NCBI RefSeq assembly: GCF_001456155.1
Contig: NZ_CP013293.1
Span: 3,472,001 to 3,536,000, forward strand
DNA length: 64,000 bases
Reading direction: 5' to 3'
Source: Chryseobacterium sp. IHB B 17019
GTDB lineage: Bacteria > Bacteroidota > Bacteroidia > Flavobacteriales > Weeksellaceae
Shown here: positions 51,960 to 62,038 of the stretch, piece by piece
How positions within the stretch are numbered: the stretch's first letter is position 1
Layout of the letters: the number at the start of each line of letters is the position of its first letter
Made by a program: the position numbers and the translations under genes
The notes under the pieces: model-generated
Database searches by the model: none
Told to the model about the DNA's origin: nothing
What the model saw: only the letters and a program-made list of their open reading frames with translations

Positions 51960-53519
51960 TTATGGGAACTTTACCCCCGAATATTTATTGGCATCTACCT
52001 GTGGAAGGGTAGATTTATATTTCATATTAATCGCTTTGATAAATTCATTGGCAACAATTGCGTATCCTCTTCCTGTAAGGTGAACCCCATCAAGAGAGAA
52101 AGCTCCTCCACTCACGAATTTAGCGGTGTATTTTACACCATCAAATGTAATTCCTGATTTTCCATTAAGCTCAACCATTTTAGAATTAGCATCTACAAAA
52201 GCCAGCCCGTAAGAATCAGCAAGCGTTTTTATAGAACCATTATAAGCATCGATAGCCGTTTTTACGCTAGCTGCTTCTGTTTTTGTTAATACATGTTGAT
52301 TTTGTAACGGATAAGAAATTCCATAAACATTCACAGGAGACGGTGCTCCAGGTGCCGTACTTGCAATCACTGAGCTTGATGTAAGAAGAATATAATCTTC
52401 TGATGTTGCCTGTCTTGCCTGCCCGAAAATCTGTCCGAAAGCTGTTGCAGTTGGCAATCCTAAAGAAGGTGTCAAGGCTGCGGTAAGCTGTGGAGCAAGA
52501 TTCGTAAGAGATTCATCTTTAATTAAAACAGGATTATTAGACGTAGAAGAAAGTAAATTAATTCTATCTCCGGCTCCGAAAGCAGTAAGTGCCTGTTTTA
52601 GCGGACCATACAAGCTTGTATTAAGTGTTGTAAGATTTGTTCCTAAAGCCGCAGGCGTCAAAGGATTGTAAGGAACGGTTGTAAAGAAAGGAATTGAAGT
52701 AACATAAGGAACGTTTGCAATAACTCCTTTTGTAGTTCCAACGCTTTTTAAACCATCTAAAACTCCTTTAATAGAACCAGCCACCACATTCGGGTCTGAA
52801 ATATCATTGGACTTATAAGTTGCCGGATTTGTATTTCCTGTCTGAACTGTCGCCGCAGTATACGTTGTAACACCTCCTACCGTCTGAGAGTTTGTCCCTC
52901 CACTTGTAGCATATAATAATACATCATTACTTCCTATCCAAAGAGAGAAAAATGTAGGCGTCTGAGACATCGCATCAGCCAAAACAGTAGTGGTAGCAGA
53001 AGATGCAAATCTTACAAAATAAGGATTCGCAGTTCCTAAAGCAAGCCCTGCCATACTTCCGTATCCAGGTGCTACCAAATGATAAGATTTTGCTCCCGGA
53101 ACTCCCATATTTTGATAAGGTCTCCCTGCGGCTACATTATCCAATGCTCCTCCCGGCGCACTTGGAACAGGACTTAAAGCCCCATTAACTACCTGAAGGT
53201 TAAGCTTTCCGGCAAAACCCGGAAGGTTATTGAAACCTCCAATATTATTTGGCATTAACGGTTGTTTAAAATCTCCTCCTCCTGCAAGTTTCATTTGCTG
53301 AGCAATCATTGATGGATATGATTCATTTTGTCCGTCAACATACAGAGCGCCGTCTCTATAACCCGAGGTCAGGGAATTTCCCAGTGCAATATATCTAGAA
53401 AAATTTGCTTCTCCGGAAGTTACCACAACATCTTTTACATCTGTATCGAAATCATTTTCGCAGCTCGTTGTAAAAAGAAGAGCAGAAATAGCGAATGTAG
53501 AAATTATAATTTTTTTCAT
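51960..53519 (-). CDS. SGNH/GDSL-hydrolase lipoprotein
   Basis: The 519-residue protein has a lipoprotein signal (ISALLFTTSC). SGNH blocks are visible: block I ALGNSLTSG with the nucleophile Ser, block III LWIGSNDVLL, and block V DGVHLTGRGY with Asp and His. It should hydrolyse esters at the cell surface or periplasm. It lies 10 bp downstream of a FadL-family gene, a pairing frequent in Bacteroidota, which suggests a role in uptake or processing of lipid-like substrates. Confidence 0.88.
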   Translation of the reverse strand: MKKIIISTFAISALLFTTSCENDFDTDVKDVVVTSGEANFSRYIALGNSLTSGYRDGALYVDGQNESYPSMIAQQMKLAGGGDFKQPLMPNNIGGFNNLPGFAGKLNLQVVNGALSPVPSAPGGALDNVAAGRPYQNMGVPGAKSYHLVAPGYGSMAGLALGTANPYFVRFASSATTTVLADAMSQTPTFFSLWIGSNDVLLYATSGGTNSQTVGGVTTYTAATVQTGNTNPATYKSNDISDPNVVAGSIKGVLDGLKSVGTTKGVIANVPYVTSIPFFTTVPYNPLTPAALGTNLTTLNTSLYGPLKQALTAFGAGDRINLLSSTSNNPVLIKDESLTNLAPQLTAALTPSLGLPTATAFGQIFGQARQATSEDYILLTSSSVIASTAPGAPSPVNVYGISYPLQNQHVLTKTEAASVKTAIDAYNGSIKTLADSYGLAFVDANSKMVELNGKSGITFDGVKYTAKFVSGGAFSLDGVHLTGRGYAIVANEFIKAINMKYKSTLPQVDANKYSGVKFP

Positions 53520-53529
53520 AGTCTGTCAA

Positions 53530-54768
53530 TTAAAAAGGGTTATAAGATAAACCTAAACCTAAATAGAACGCTGTAGCCTTAGCCTGTCCGTAGAAACCAA
53601 GACCGGCATTCTTCACATCTCTTGCCTGTGGCATTGCATATCCTGCCGCAATATCAACCCCGAATTGTTTTAGCTTAAATCCAACCCCACCCGTTACAAC
53701 ATACGTATTGAATGAAGGTGTTTCCGGGATAAAATTCTCATCAGTATAAGGAGATTCATCATAATAAGCTCCCAAACGTCCGTAGATCATATTAGTGAAT
53801 GCATATTGAGTTCCCAATCTGAATGTTTTAGAATTTCTAAAGTTTTTAGGCGAAACCAAAACCGTAGGATCTGCCTGATTTCCAACAGGAGCATTCTCGA
53901 AATCCAGGGTCAGCCTGCCATATCTTTCCCATCCGTGGTAGTTGAAATCTGCTGAAACCAACCATTTCGGAGTGATTTTATATGTTAAACCAATAGTATA
54001 TTCTTCCACTAAAGGTAATGTTGCTGTAAAATTGTCTGTTCCAGTTGCAGGATCCAATCCCAGCAAAGGATAAATAGAAGCAGACGGGAATTTAAAGGTA
54101 GCTTTACCGTTTTTAGCTTTCATATCAACGGGTGAACGGTACGCAATACTCACATCAAGTTTTGGATCAGGTCTGAAATAAAACCCGAAGCCATATCCGT
54201 GGCCGCTTGCTTTTTCATCCTTAATATTAAGCTCGCCTCCAAATTGAGTTACCGCTTTATCCCAATTCACTTTTCCTCTCGCATAAATATAGCTTGCCCC
54301 GAAAGCCAGCCAGTCATTAAATTTATAGGAAACCATTGGTTGGAAGTAAAAACTTTTCAGCTCAAGCTTTTGTACCATTTCTTTACCTTCCCAATCATTC
54401 GGCCATTCGATAGTACTCCCGAAAGGTGTTGAAAAGCTGAACCCGATTGACAATTTATCTATCGGTTTATAAGCAATCGCAGCATAAATGGGTGTTCCCA
54501 TCGGGTTATCAGTTTCAGTACTCTGTAAAGTATTTAAATTCTGAAAAGTAACTTTATTACTCGCTCCAAACCCTCCCGCAACGATGCTTAGTTTCGAGGG
54601 AATGAATGACATACCCGCAGGGTTAAAGAATGCCACACTTGCATCTTCAGCATGCGCACTGGTGTGTGCCATCGCCAATTGTTTCACCCCCTGGAGAGAA
54701 ACCCTGAAGCCTCCCGCGTAAGATAAAACCCCTGCCAATAATGCAGTTGATACTAATATTTTTTTCAT
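53530..54768 (-). CDS. FadL/OmpP1-family outer-membrane transporter
   Basis: The 412-residue beta-barrel precursor has a signal peptide (KKILVSTALLAGVLSYAGG), the FadL mark VAFFNPAGMSFIP near the start, alternating amphipathic strands through the length and an aromatic C-terminus (LGLSYNPF), as in outer-membrane proteins. The family imports long-chain fatty acids and other hydrophobic compounds. It is cotranscribed with the downstream SGNH lipoprotein gene. Confidence 0.92.
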   Translation of the reverse strand: MKKILVSTALLAGVLSYAGGFRVSLQGVKQLAMAHTSAHAEDASVAFFNPAGMSFIPSKLSIVAGGFGASNKVTFQNLNTLQSTETDNPMGTPIYAAIAYKPIDKLSIGFSFSTPFGSTIEWPNDWEGKEMVQKLELKSFYFQPMVSYKFNDWLAFGASYIYARGKVNWDKAVTQFGGELNIKDEKASGHGYGFGFYFRPDPKLDVSIAYRSPVDMKAKNGKATFKFPSASIYPLLGLDPATGTDNFTATLPLVEEYTIGLTYKITPKWLVSADFNYHGWERYGRLTLDFENAPVGNQADPTVLVSPKNFRNSKTFRLGTQYAFTNMIYGRLGAYYDESPYTDENFIPETPSFNTYVVTGGVGFKLKQFGVDIAAGYAMPQARDVKNAGLGFYGQAKATAFYLGLGLSYNPF

Positions 54769-55013
54769 AGACTATTATTAATAGTATCAAATATAAAATT
54801 ATTTTGGTTACTCCTGTTAATAAATCATAAATTTTTAAACAATATGAACAAAGAAAACTATGTTTAAAATAACACTTTCACAAAAATCTTCTTAAATCAA
54901 TTGGTATTAGATATTTAACAGAGATTAAGTTAAGAATATTAAATTTTGTTTAATCTTAAACACCCGAATTACTTAATATTTGATTATTTTAGACCACATA
55001 AAGATAAAAATCA

Positions 55014-55021
55014 TAAATTTG
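55014..55021 (+). promoter_or_regulatory. ricT promoter -7 box
   Basis: TAAATTTG matches TAnnTTTG, 20 nt before the ricT start. Confidence 0.6.
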
Positions 55022-55041
55022 CAAGATTAAATATATAATAT

Positions 55042-56457
55042 ATGAGTTGTGGATGTAAAACATCCGGCGATTCTGCACATTCTTGCGGACCCAAGAAAAC
55101 CGCGAATGGCTGTGAAAATGTAAATACCTGTGGTAATAGTTATAAATTAAGTGTTTTTGACTGGCTTTCTAACATCAACAATCCCGCATCAAACAGATGT
55201 GATTATGTGGAAGTTAGATTTAAAAATGACAGAAAATCGTTTTTTAAAAATGTAAATAATGTTCCTTTACATATAGGTAGCGTAGTAACAGTAGAATCGA
55301 GTCCCGGACACGATGTAGGTGTGGTAAGTCTCACCGGAGAATTGGTAAAGATTCAGATGAAAAAGAAGAAATTTCCTGAAGAATCTGCCCTAAAAATATA
55401 CAGACAGGCCAACCAGAAAGATCTGGAAGTTTGGCAGGAAGCAAGAAAAAAAGAAGATAATGTAAAATTAGAAGCCCGAAAAATCGCTCACAGATTAGGT
55501 CTCGAAATGAAGATCACGGATGTTGAGTATCAAGGAGATGCTTCGAAGGTTACGTTTTATTATACCGCTGAAAACCGTGTGGATTTCAGACAGTTGATTA
55601 AGGATTATGCTGCTGCTTTCAGAACGAAAATCGACATGAAGCAGATTGGTTTCAGACAGGAAGCTGCCAAAGTAGGCGGAATTGGGTCTTGTGGAAGAGA
55701 GCTTTGCTGCTCAACCTGGTTGACAGATTTCAGATCTGTGAACACGAATGTTGCGAGATATCAGCAATTAAGCATTAATCCTCAGAAGCTTGCAGGACAG
55801 TGTGGAAAACTTAAATGTTGTCTTAATTATGAATTAGACAGCTATCTTGATGCGTTGAGCGACTTTCCTTCTTCTTCAACAACGTTGGACACGGAAAAAG
55901 GAAGAGCTTTTTGTATTAAAATTGATGTTTTCAAAAAGAAAATGTGGTTTGCCTACGTAGACAGCTCTATGGCGTGGTATGATTTTGATATTGATTTGGT
56001 GAAAAAATTAATAGCAAAAAACAAACGTGGCGAGAAAACCCTGCCTCTTGAAGAACTGAGACAGCCAGATGCATCATTTGTAAGCATCGACCTGATACAG
56101 GAGAATAATGTTGACAGATTCGAGAAGAAAAACAGGGGTAATAATAACAAAAACAGGAATCAGAACAGACCAAATAACAATCAGAACAGTCAAAGCCAGG
56201 GCCAAAAGAGAAATAACAGCAGGCCGGAAAGACAAGACCATACTGATAAAGGTGAAAAGTCTCCTCAAAGACAGGAAAGGCCACAAAACCCGAATGCAAA
56301 TTCTAATAATCAGCCAAGACAGCAAAAGCCTCAACAGCCAAAAGCCCAACTGGAGAAAGTAGATGCCGCATCTGGTTCTGACGCCGAAAAAAAACCAAAC
56401 CCAAATAAAAAGAAATTCAAAAAGAAGTTTCCTCCAAAAAAAGATAACAATGCGTAA
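55042..56457 (+). CDS. ricT: PSP1-domain protein, RicT/YaaT-like
   Basis: The protein (471 residues) starts with a Cys-rich tail (SCGCKTSGDSAHSCG). The PSP1 core (about 50-290) has GIGSCGRELCCSTWL and KLAGQCGKLKCCLNYE, Cys clusters that bind Fe-S clusters in the Bacillus RicT complex, which controls RNA processing. Residues after about 370 are a low-complexity Asn/Gln/Arg/Lys-rich tail, likely disordered and RNA-binding. It overlaps gldH by 8 bp. Confidence 0.82.
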   Translation: MSCGCKTSGDSAHSCGPKKTANGCENVNTCGNSYKLSVFDWLSNINNPASNRCDYVEVRFKNDRKSFFKNVNNVPLHIGSVVTVESSPGHDVGVVSLTGELVKIQMKKKKFPEESALKIYRQANQKDLEVWQEARKKEDNVKLEARKIAHRLGLEMKITDVEYQGDASKVTFYYTAENRVDFRQLIKDYAAAFRTKIDMKQIGFRQEAAKVGGIGSCGRELCCSTWLTDFRSVNTNVARYQQLSINPQKLAGQCGKLKCCLNYELDSYLDALSDFPSSSTTLDTEKGRAFCIKIDVFKKKMWFAYVDSSMAWYDFDIDLVKKLIAKNKRGEKTLPLEELRQPDASFVSIDLIQENNVDRFEKKNRGNNNKNRNQNRPNNNQNSQSQGQKRNNSRPERQDHTDKGEKSPQRQERPQNPNANSNNQPRQQKPQQPKAQLEKVDAASGSDAEKKPNPNKKKFKKKFPPKKDNNA

Positions 56458-56914
56458 AATTTTAGGGTTATTTACTCTTATTCTTTTCTTTAGCTGTAAT
56501 TCTTCCTCGGAAGGAGAAGTTATCATGAATTCCGTTGATAATAAGTGGAATAAGAAAAGTGAACAAAAATTTAATCTTGAAATTTCAGATCCGCAAAATC
56601 CTAAAAATATTATATTTGTTGTAAGAAATAATAGTGATTATCCTTACAGCAATGTGAGATTTATTGTCAATTTCACCGATCTTCAAAGTAAGAAAAAACA
56701 AACTGATACGTTGAATTATGTATTGGCAAAGCCCAACGGGGAATGGCTTGGTACAGGATTTGGTGACACGAAGGAAACTTTATTTCAGTATAAACTAAAT
56801 TATAAATTTCCGGCAAAAGGAAAATATGAAATCGGTGTGACTCAGGCAATGAGAAACGACAACCTTCCGGGAATTGAAGACATTGGAGTAAAAATTGAAA
56901 CGGCTAAACCGTAA
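56450..56914 (+). CDS. gldH: Gliding motility lipoprotein GldH
   Basis: GldH (154 residues) is a lipoprotein needed for gliding in Flavobacterium and linked to type IX secretion. The signal peptide ends in LILFFSC, and the pattern NNSDYPYSNVRFIVNFTD plus GEWLGTGFGDTKE fits the family. I chose the ATG at 56450, which gives a lipobox, over an in-frame ATG at 56363 inside ricT. It starts inside the ricT end and is followed 6 bp later by the PBP1A gene, a conserved neighbourhood in Flavobacteriia. Confidence 0.88.
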   Translation: MRKILGLFTLILFFSCNSSSEGEVIMNSVDNKWNKKSEQKFNLEISDPQNPKNIIFVVRNNSDYPYSNVRFIVNFTDLQSKKKQTDTLNYVLAKPNGEWLGTGFGDTKETLFQYKLNYKFPAKGKYEIGVTQAMRNDNLPGIEDIGVKIETAKP

Positions 56915-56920
56915 TCATAA

Positions 56921-59302
56921 ATGGAAGAAAACAAAAAAAGCACAGGAAACAAAGGGAAAACTTTCCCTCTTCCTCCCAAAAAGAAAAATACTGCTTGGAA
57001 AAAATGGGTCAGATTCATCTGGATTGGGCTCATTGCTGTGATTTTAGGAATTTCAGGTCTTTTCTTTGCCGTTTCTCAAGGTTTTCTTGGAGAAATGCCT
57101 GATGTAAAAGAGCTTGAAAACCCCGATATTTATGTCGCCTCTGAAATTTACTCTTCAGACGGTGTTTTATTAGGGAAATTTGAAAAGGAAAAAACGCAGC
57201 CTGTTATCTATAAAGAACTTCCACCTTATCTTGTATACGCTTTACAAGCAAAAGAAGATGAGCGTTTTAAAGAACATTCCGGAATCGACCTGCAGTCTGT
57301 TGCCAGAGCGGTTGTCTACGGAGGTGGACGAGGCGGTGGTTCTACCATTACCCAACAGCTGGCAAAGCTGCTTTTTACAAACGGAGCTTCTCAGAATAAA
57401 ATTGAAAGAGCCTTCCAAAAGCTCAAAGAATGGATCGTTGCCGTAAGTCTTGAGAAAAGATATACTAAAGAAGAAATTGTTACTTTATATTTCAACAAAT
57501 TCGACTTTTTATATAATGCCAACGGTATTGAAATGGCGTCGAGAGTTTATTTTAACAAAAAAACCTCCCAGCTTACCTTACCCGAAGCCGCAATGTTTGT
57601 AGCGATGCTGGAAAACCCAGTAAAAAACAACCCAATGAGAAATCCTGAAAGAGCGAAAGCAAGAAGGGATGTTGTGTTGGAACAGATGCTAAAAACGGGG
57701 TATATTGATCAGGCTACTTACGAAAAAGGAGTTTCGACACCGATTACCCTGGATTATCACCCAATCAAAAATATTAATGATGATTATTCTGCGTATTATA
57801 AGTTTTACTTAAAAAAGGAAATCGATAATTATCTTAAAGATTACGAAAAAGAAAACGGTAAAAAATTAAACCTTTATAAAGACGGTTTAAAAATATATGT
57901 TACTCTTGACTCCAAAATGCAGAAATATGCAGAAGATGCTATCAGGGAACACCTTACTGATCTTCAGAAAAGATTTGATGCAGAGCAAAGAGGCAGAAAA
58001 AACTGGCCTTTCTATTATCTTAATGACAAGCAAATTAATAGTCTGATGCTTCAGGCCATGAAGAGAACCGGACGTTACAAGCAGTTGAAGGCGGCAGGTG
58101 TTTCTGAAGATTCTATTATGATGGAGTTCAAAAAACCGGTCAAAACATCGCGTTTTACTTGGGCAGGAGAAGAGGAAGTGGAAATGTCTCCTTGGGATTC
58201 TATCAGATGGCATAAGAAAGTGGCTCAGGCGGGTCTGATGTCAATGGTTCCGGGAACAGGTGAGATCAAAGCCTGGGTTGGAGGTATCGATTGGCAGCAC
58301 TTCCAATATGACCACATCAAGCAAGGAAAAAGACAGGTAGGATCAACATTCAAGCCTTTCGTATATGCAACTGCAATCATGAAATTAGGAATGACACCTT
58401 GTTCTGTGGTTTCTAATGCAAGTTTTAATAAAGGAACCTATCACGTTCCTGGACGAGGAGGAATGCTTACCTTAAAAGATGCTTTGGCGCATTCTCAAAA
58501 CCCGGTAGCTTTACGTCTTGCAGAAATGACAGGCACGCAAAGTGTAATACAGACCGCAAGAGATCTGGGAGTGACGGAAGATATTTCGACAAGTTTACCA
58601 ATGGCTTTAGGTTCATCAGACATTACGATCTACGAAATGGTAGGAGCTTACAGTACTTTTGCCAATTATGGTAACTACAACAAGCCGGAAATGATCTGGA
58701 GAATTGAAGATGCAAACGGTAGAGTAATCAAAGAAGTAAACGTAGAGCCGAAAGAAGTAATGAACCCAATGTACGCTTACACCATGATCGAATTGATGAA
58801 AGGGGTGGCGCAATATGGTACAGCTTCCGGAGAGCTTGGCAGAAAAGGTATATCAAAAGATGTGGAAATTGCAGGTAAAACCGGTACTACACAGAACAAC
58901 TCGGACGGTTGGTTTATGGGGATTGTTCCGAAACTGGCAACAGGAGCCTGGGTAGGATGGGAAGACAGGGCAACCCACTTCTTCGGAACCGGCGAAGGTC
59001 AGGGTGCGAAAATGGCACTCCCAATTTGGGCAATTTTCATGAAAAAAGTCTGGGCGGATAAAACATTAGGCATTTCACCTGACGATAAATTCGTAAAACC
59101 TTCGGAATGGAAAGACGGATGCTCAGATCTTAAAGGATTAAGCTCAGGGTACGGAGATGACGGAGGATTGCAGACCATCGACGAAATCAAAAATCCGAAA
59201 CCGGTGGAGCCTACTACTCCAAAAAATAATTCAGGTAAAAAAGAAGAAAATGTCAATGAAAACTTGAACACAAGTGAAGATATTGACTTTAATAATAAAT
59301 AA
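56921..59302 (+). CDS. mrcA: Bifunctional penicillin-binding protein 1A
   Basis: This 793-residue class A PBP polymerises and cross-links peptidoglycan. After one membrane helix (about residues 28-55), the glycosyltransferase domain carries EDERFKEHSGID with the catalytic Glu and GGSTITQQLAKLL. The transpeptidase domain has STFK (in VGSTFKPF), SQN (in HSQNPVAL) and KTGT (in AGKTGTTQNNSDGWF). The C-terminal tail is low in complexity. It is the last gene of the ricT-gldH-mrcA operon. Confidence 0.95.
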   Translation: MEENKKSTGNKGKTFPLPPKKKNTAWKKWVRFIWIGLIAVILGISGLFFAVSQGFLGEMPDVKELENPDIYVASEIYSSDGVLLGKFEKEKTQPVIYKELPPYLVYALQAKEDERFKEHSGIDLQSVARAVVYGGGRGGGSTITQQLAKLLFTNGASQNKIERAFQKLKEWIVAVSLEKRYTKEEIVTLYFNKFDFLYNANGIEMASRVYFNKKTSQLTLPEAAMFVAMLENPVKNNPMRNPERAKARRDVVLEQMLKTGYIDQATYEKGVSTPITLDYHPIKNINDDYSAYYKFYLKKEIDNYLKDYEKENGKKLNLYKDGLKIYVTLDSKMQKYAEDAIREHLTDLQKRFDAEQRGRKNWPFYYLNDKQINSLMLQAMKRTGRYKQLKAAGVSEDSIMMEFKKPVKTSRFTWAGEEEVEMSPWDSIRWHKKVAQAGLMSMVPGTGEIKAWVGGIDWQHFQYDHIKQGKRQVGSTFKPFVYATAIMKLGMTPCSVVSNASFNKGTYHVPGRGGMLTLKDALAHSQNPVALRLAEMTGTQSVIQTARDLGVTEDISTSLPMALGSSDITIYEMVGAYSTFANYGNYNKPEMIWRIEDANGRVIKEVNVEPKEVMNPMYAYTMIELMKGVAQYGTASGELGRKGISKDVEIAGKTGTTQNNSDGWFMGIVPKLATGAWVGWEDRATHFFGTGEGQGAKMALPIWAIFMKKVWADKTLGISPDDKFVKPSEWKDGCSDLKGLSSGYGDDGGLQTIDEIKNPKPVEPTTPKNNSGKKEENVNENLNTSEDIDFNNK

Positions 59303-59322
59303 CTTCTCTTTTAGAAATATAC

Positions 59323-59357
59323 AAGACCTTTCAATCATTTGGAAGGTCTTTCTTTTA
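59323..59357 (+). terminator. mrcA terminator
   Basis: AAGACCTT (59323-59330) pairs with AAGGTCTT (59343-59350), followed by a T-rich tail, 20 bp after the mrcA stop. Confidence 0.75.
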
Positions 59358-59376
59358 TAATTAATATCTTTGATAT

Positions 59377-60918
59377 ATGAATATTGATAAAATTGAACAA
59401 CCCTTTATAAAAATATTTCCGGGAGACTTTTCCGGCAACCCAATGCAGAGAAATACTCCGAAAGTCTTGTTTGCAACGATTGATCCTGTTGGTTTTGACC
59501 ACCCGAAATTAATTGCATTTAATGAAACACTTTCAGAAGAAATCGGGCTTGGAAAATTTGAGGAAAAAGACCTTGACTTTTTAGTCGGAAACAACCTTCC
59601 TGAAAATATTAAAACATATTCTACGGCTTACGCAGGACATCAATTCGGGAATTGGGCGGGGCAATTAGGAGACGGAAGAGCAATTCTCGCCGGTGAGATC
59701 ACCAATAATTCGGGACAGAAAACCGAGATCCAATGGAAAGGCGCCGGAGCAACACCTTATTCCAGACACGCAGACGGCCGAGCTGTTTTGCGATCATCCG
59801 TCCGTGAATATATGATGAGTGAAGCCATGTTTCATCTAAATATTCCCACAACCAGAGCTTTAAGTTTGGCTTTTACCGGAGAAGATGTAGTGAGAGATAT
59901 GATGTATAATGGGAATCCGCAGAATGAACAAGGAGCCGTAGTTGTTAGAACAGCAGACAGTTTTTTACGTTTCGGTCATTTTGAGTTGATGTCGGCTCAA
60001 GGAGAATATAAAACATTGCAGGATCTTGCTGATTTTACCATTAAAAATTATTTTAAGGAAATCACTTCAGAAGGTGTTCAGAAATATAAAGACTTTTTTG
60101 AAAATGTTTCCCGAAGAACCGCTGATCTTATGGTTGAATGGTATCGTGTAGGTTTTGTCCACGGGGTGATGAATACAGATAACATGTCGATTCTCGGTTT
60201 GACAATTGATTACGGACCTTATTCTATGATGGATGAATACAATCTCAATTTCACCCCCAACACAACCGATTTGCCGGGAAGAAGGTATGCCTTCGGAAAA
60301 CAAGGACAAATTTCTCAATGGAATCTTTGGCAGCTGGCCAACGCACTTCACCCTTTAATTCAGGATGAAAAGTTTTTGGAAGATGTTTTGAATGATTACG
60401 GCAGCTATTTCTGGGAATCTCATGATAAAATGCTTTGTAAAAAATTTGGTTTTGACCGATTATTAAAAAGTGACGAGCAGTTTTTTACCAATTGGCAGGG
60501 ACTGATGCAGGAACTTCAGTTGGATTATACCCTATTTTTTAATCAGCTTGGAAAGTATGATGATCAGGCCGATCTTAAGACACAGTTTGAAAATGTTTCC
60601 TACACTTTTCTGGATGATGAAAAATCATCAAAGCTTGAAGATTTTATGACAAATTATCAATTAAGATTAAAAGAAAACGAAATTTCGAGAGAGCAATCAT
60701 TAGATTTAATGAAAAAAACAAATCCGATGTTTATCTTGAGAAATTATCTTTTGTTTCAATGTATCGAAGAAATTAACGATGGCAAAATCGAAATGCTGGA
60801 GAAATTAACAAAAGCATTAGAGAACCCTTATGAAGAAATTTACCCTGAATTTTCAGTAAAAAGACCTTCCAACTATGACGATATTTCAGGATGCTCGATG
60901 CTTTCTTGCAGTTCTTAA
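59377..60918 (+). CDS. selO: Protein adenylyltransferase SelO (YdiU family)
   Basis: SelO (513 residues) is a pseudokinase that transfers AMP to protein Ser, Thr or Tyr residues and helps in redox stress. The family marks are QLGDGRAILAGEI, WKGAGATPYSRHADGRAVLRS for ATP binding, RTADSFLRFGHFE and the metal-binding NTDNMSILGLTIDYGP. The C-terminus CSMLSCSS keeps the terminal Cys at the position where vertebrate SelO carries selenocysteine, so disulfide control of activity is possible. It has its own transcript. Confidence 0.93.
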   Translation: MNIDKIEQPFIKIFPGDFSGNPMQRNTPKVLFATIDPVGFDHPKLIAFNETLSEEIGLGKFEEKDLDFLVGNNLPENIKTYSTAYAGHQFGNWAGQLGDGRAILAGEITNNSGQKTEIQWKGAGATPYSRHADGRAVLRSSVREYMMSEAMFHLNIPTTRALSLAFTGEDVVRDMMYNGNPQNEQGAVVVRTADSFLRFGHFELMSAQGEYKTLQDLADFTIKNYFKEITSEGVQKYKDFFENVSRRTADLMVEWYRVGFVHGVMNTDNMSILGLTIDYGPYSMMDEYNLNFTPNTTDLPGRRYAFGKQGQISQWNLWQLANALHPLIQDEKFLEDVLNDYGSYFWESHDKMLCKKFGFDRLLKSDEQFFTNWQGLMQELQLDYTLFFNQLGKYDDQADLKTQFENVSYTFLDDEKSSKLEDFMTNYQLRLKENEISREQSLDLMKKTNPMFILRNYLLFQCIEEINDGKIEMLEKLTKALENPYEEIYPEFSVKRPSNYDDISGCSMLSCSS

Positions 60919-61003
60919 GTTAAAATTTGTAAATAATTAACTTTAACATGCTAAATGATTGTTATTTTTCTTTTTTTAATTACTTTTACAAAAAAAAGTT
61001 ACT

Positions 61004-61960
61004 ATGAAAAGAATTTTACTATCTGCAAGTCTATTGCTTACTATGTCATTAGTAAATGCTCAAACTGTTTTATTAGATGAGGGATTTGAATCCTACACAA
61101 ATTTTGCAATTACAGGATTTGGAAGCTGGCAAACGTTAGATCTTGATGGTCTTGATACTTATACAGGAGGAGGTCCTGTAGTTGGAGGAACAACAACGTG
61201 GAGTGCCAATTGGGCTAATGCAGGTGGCCCTATGGCTTTTCAAATATTTAATCTTTCAGCAAGTAATGCAACAAACAATGCAACATCAATTCCAGGTGTT
61301 GATGAAGAAGTAAGAAATTTTTCTCCACATGGAGGTCTGAAATGCGCGGTATCATGGGCGGGAGTTCCTGATGGCGGAGTCAATGCAAACAATGACTGGC
61401 TGATCACTCCAGTAGTAAATCTGGGAGCAACTAATAATGTATTAACATTATGGGTTAAAGCTCTTTCTCCAGCCTTTATAGAAAATTATAAAATTGGTGT
61501 TTATACAGGTACTGGTACACCAACTACTGCCTCTAATTTCACAATTATCTCCGGAACGGCTGCTCTTACTGCACCTTATGCTGCATGGCAACAAGTTACT
61601 TACGATCTAAATGCTTATGCAGGTCAAAATATCCGAGTAGGAATCCAATATATGGCATCAGACAAATATATGTTTATGGTTGATGATGTTAAAATTACTA
61701 CCGGAACAGCTCTTGCTACTAATGAAGTTGGAACTAAAACAAAATCAGTAAGCATCTACCCTAACCCTACAAAAGGAGAAATCAATATCAAAACTGATAA
61801 AAAGATCAAGTCTTCTACTGTAGTGGATATGGCCGGAAGATCTCTGATAAAAACAAATGCTGAAAAATCAGATCTTTCATTACTTCCAAAAGGAACTTAT
61901 TTAATGCAAGTTGAGTTCACAGACGGAACTTCATCTTCTGAAAAAATTATCAAAGAATAA
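61004..61960 (+). CDS. T9SS cargo with cleaved-adhesin domain
   Basis: This 318-residue secreted protein has a signal peptide (KRILLSASLLLTMSLVNA), a cleaved-adhesin/MAM-like jelly-roll domain (about residues 22-230, with DEGFESYTN and NNDWLITPVVNLG), and a C-terminal type IX sorting domain (VSIYPNPTKGEINIKTD, ending LMQVEFTDG and KIIKE). It should be exported through the outer membrane and attached to the surface. Its binding target is unknown. Confidence 0.9.
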   Translation: MKRILLSASLLLTMSLVNAQTVLLDEGFESYTNFAITGFGSWQTLDLDGLDTYTGGGPVVGGTTTWSANWANAGGPMAFQIFNLSASNATNNATSIPGVDEEVRNFSPHGGLKCAVSWAGVPDGGVNANNDWLITPVVNLGATNNVLTLWVKALSPAFIENYKIGVYTGTGTPTTASNFTIISGTAALTAPYAAWQQVTYDLNAYAGQNIRVGIQYMASDKYMFMVDDVKITTGTALATNEVGTKTKSVSIYPNPTKGEINIKTDKKIKSSTVVDMAGRSLIKTNAEKSDLSLLPKGTYLMQVEFTDGTSSSEKIIKE

Positions 61961-61984
61961 TATCACTCACGATATATTTAAATG

Positions 61985-62010
61985 AAACTCACCTCAATGG
62001 TGAGTTTTTT
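61985..62010 (+). terminator. Terminator of the T9SS cargo gene
   Basis: AAACTCACC (61985-61993) pairs with GGTGAGTTT (61999-62007), and T residues follow. Confidence 0.88.
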
Positions 62011-62014
62011 ATTT

Positions 62015-62022
62015 TATTTTTG
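62015..62022 (+). promoter_or_regulatory. Promoter -7 box of the polytopic membrane protein gene
   Basis: TATTTTTG matches TAnnTTTG and ends 16 nt before the GTG start, which supports that start. Confidence 0.5.
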
Positions 62023-62038
62023 CAGAAACTTTTAGCGC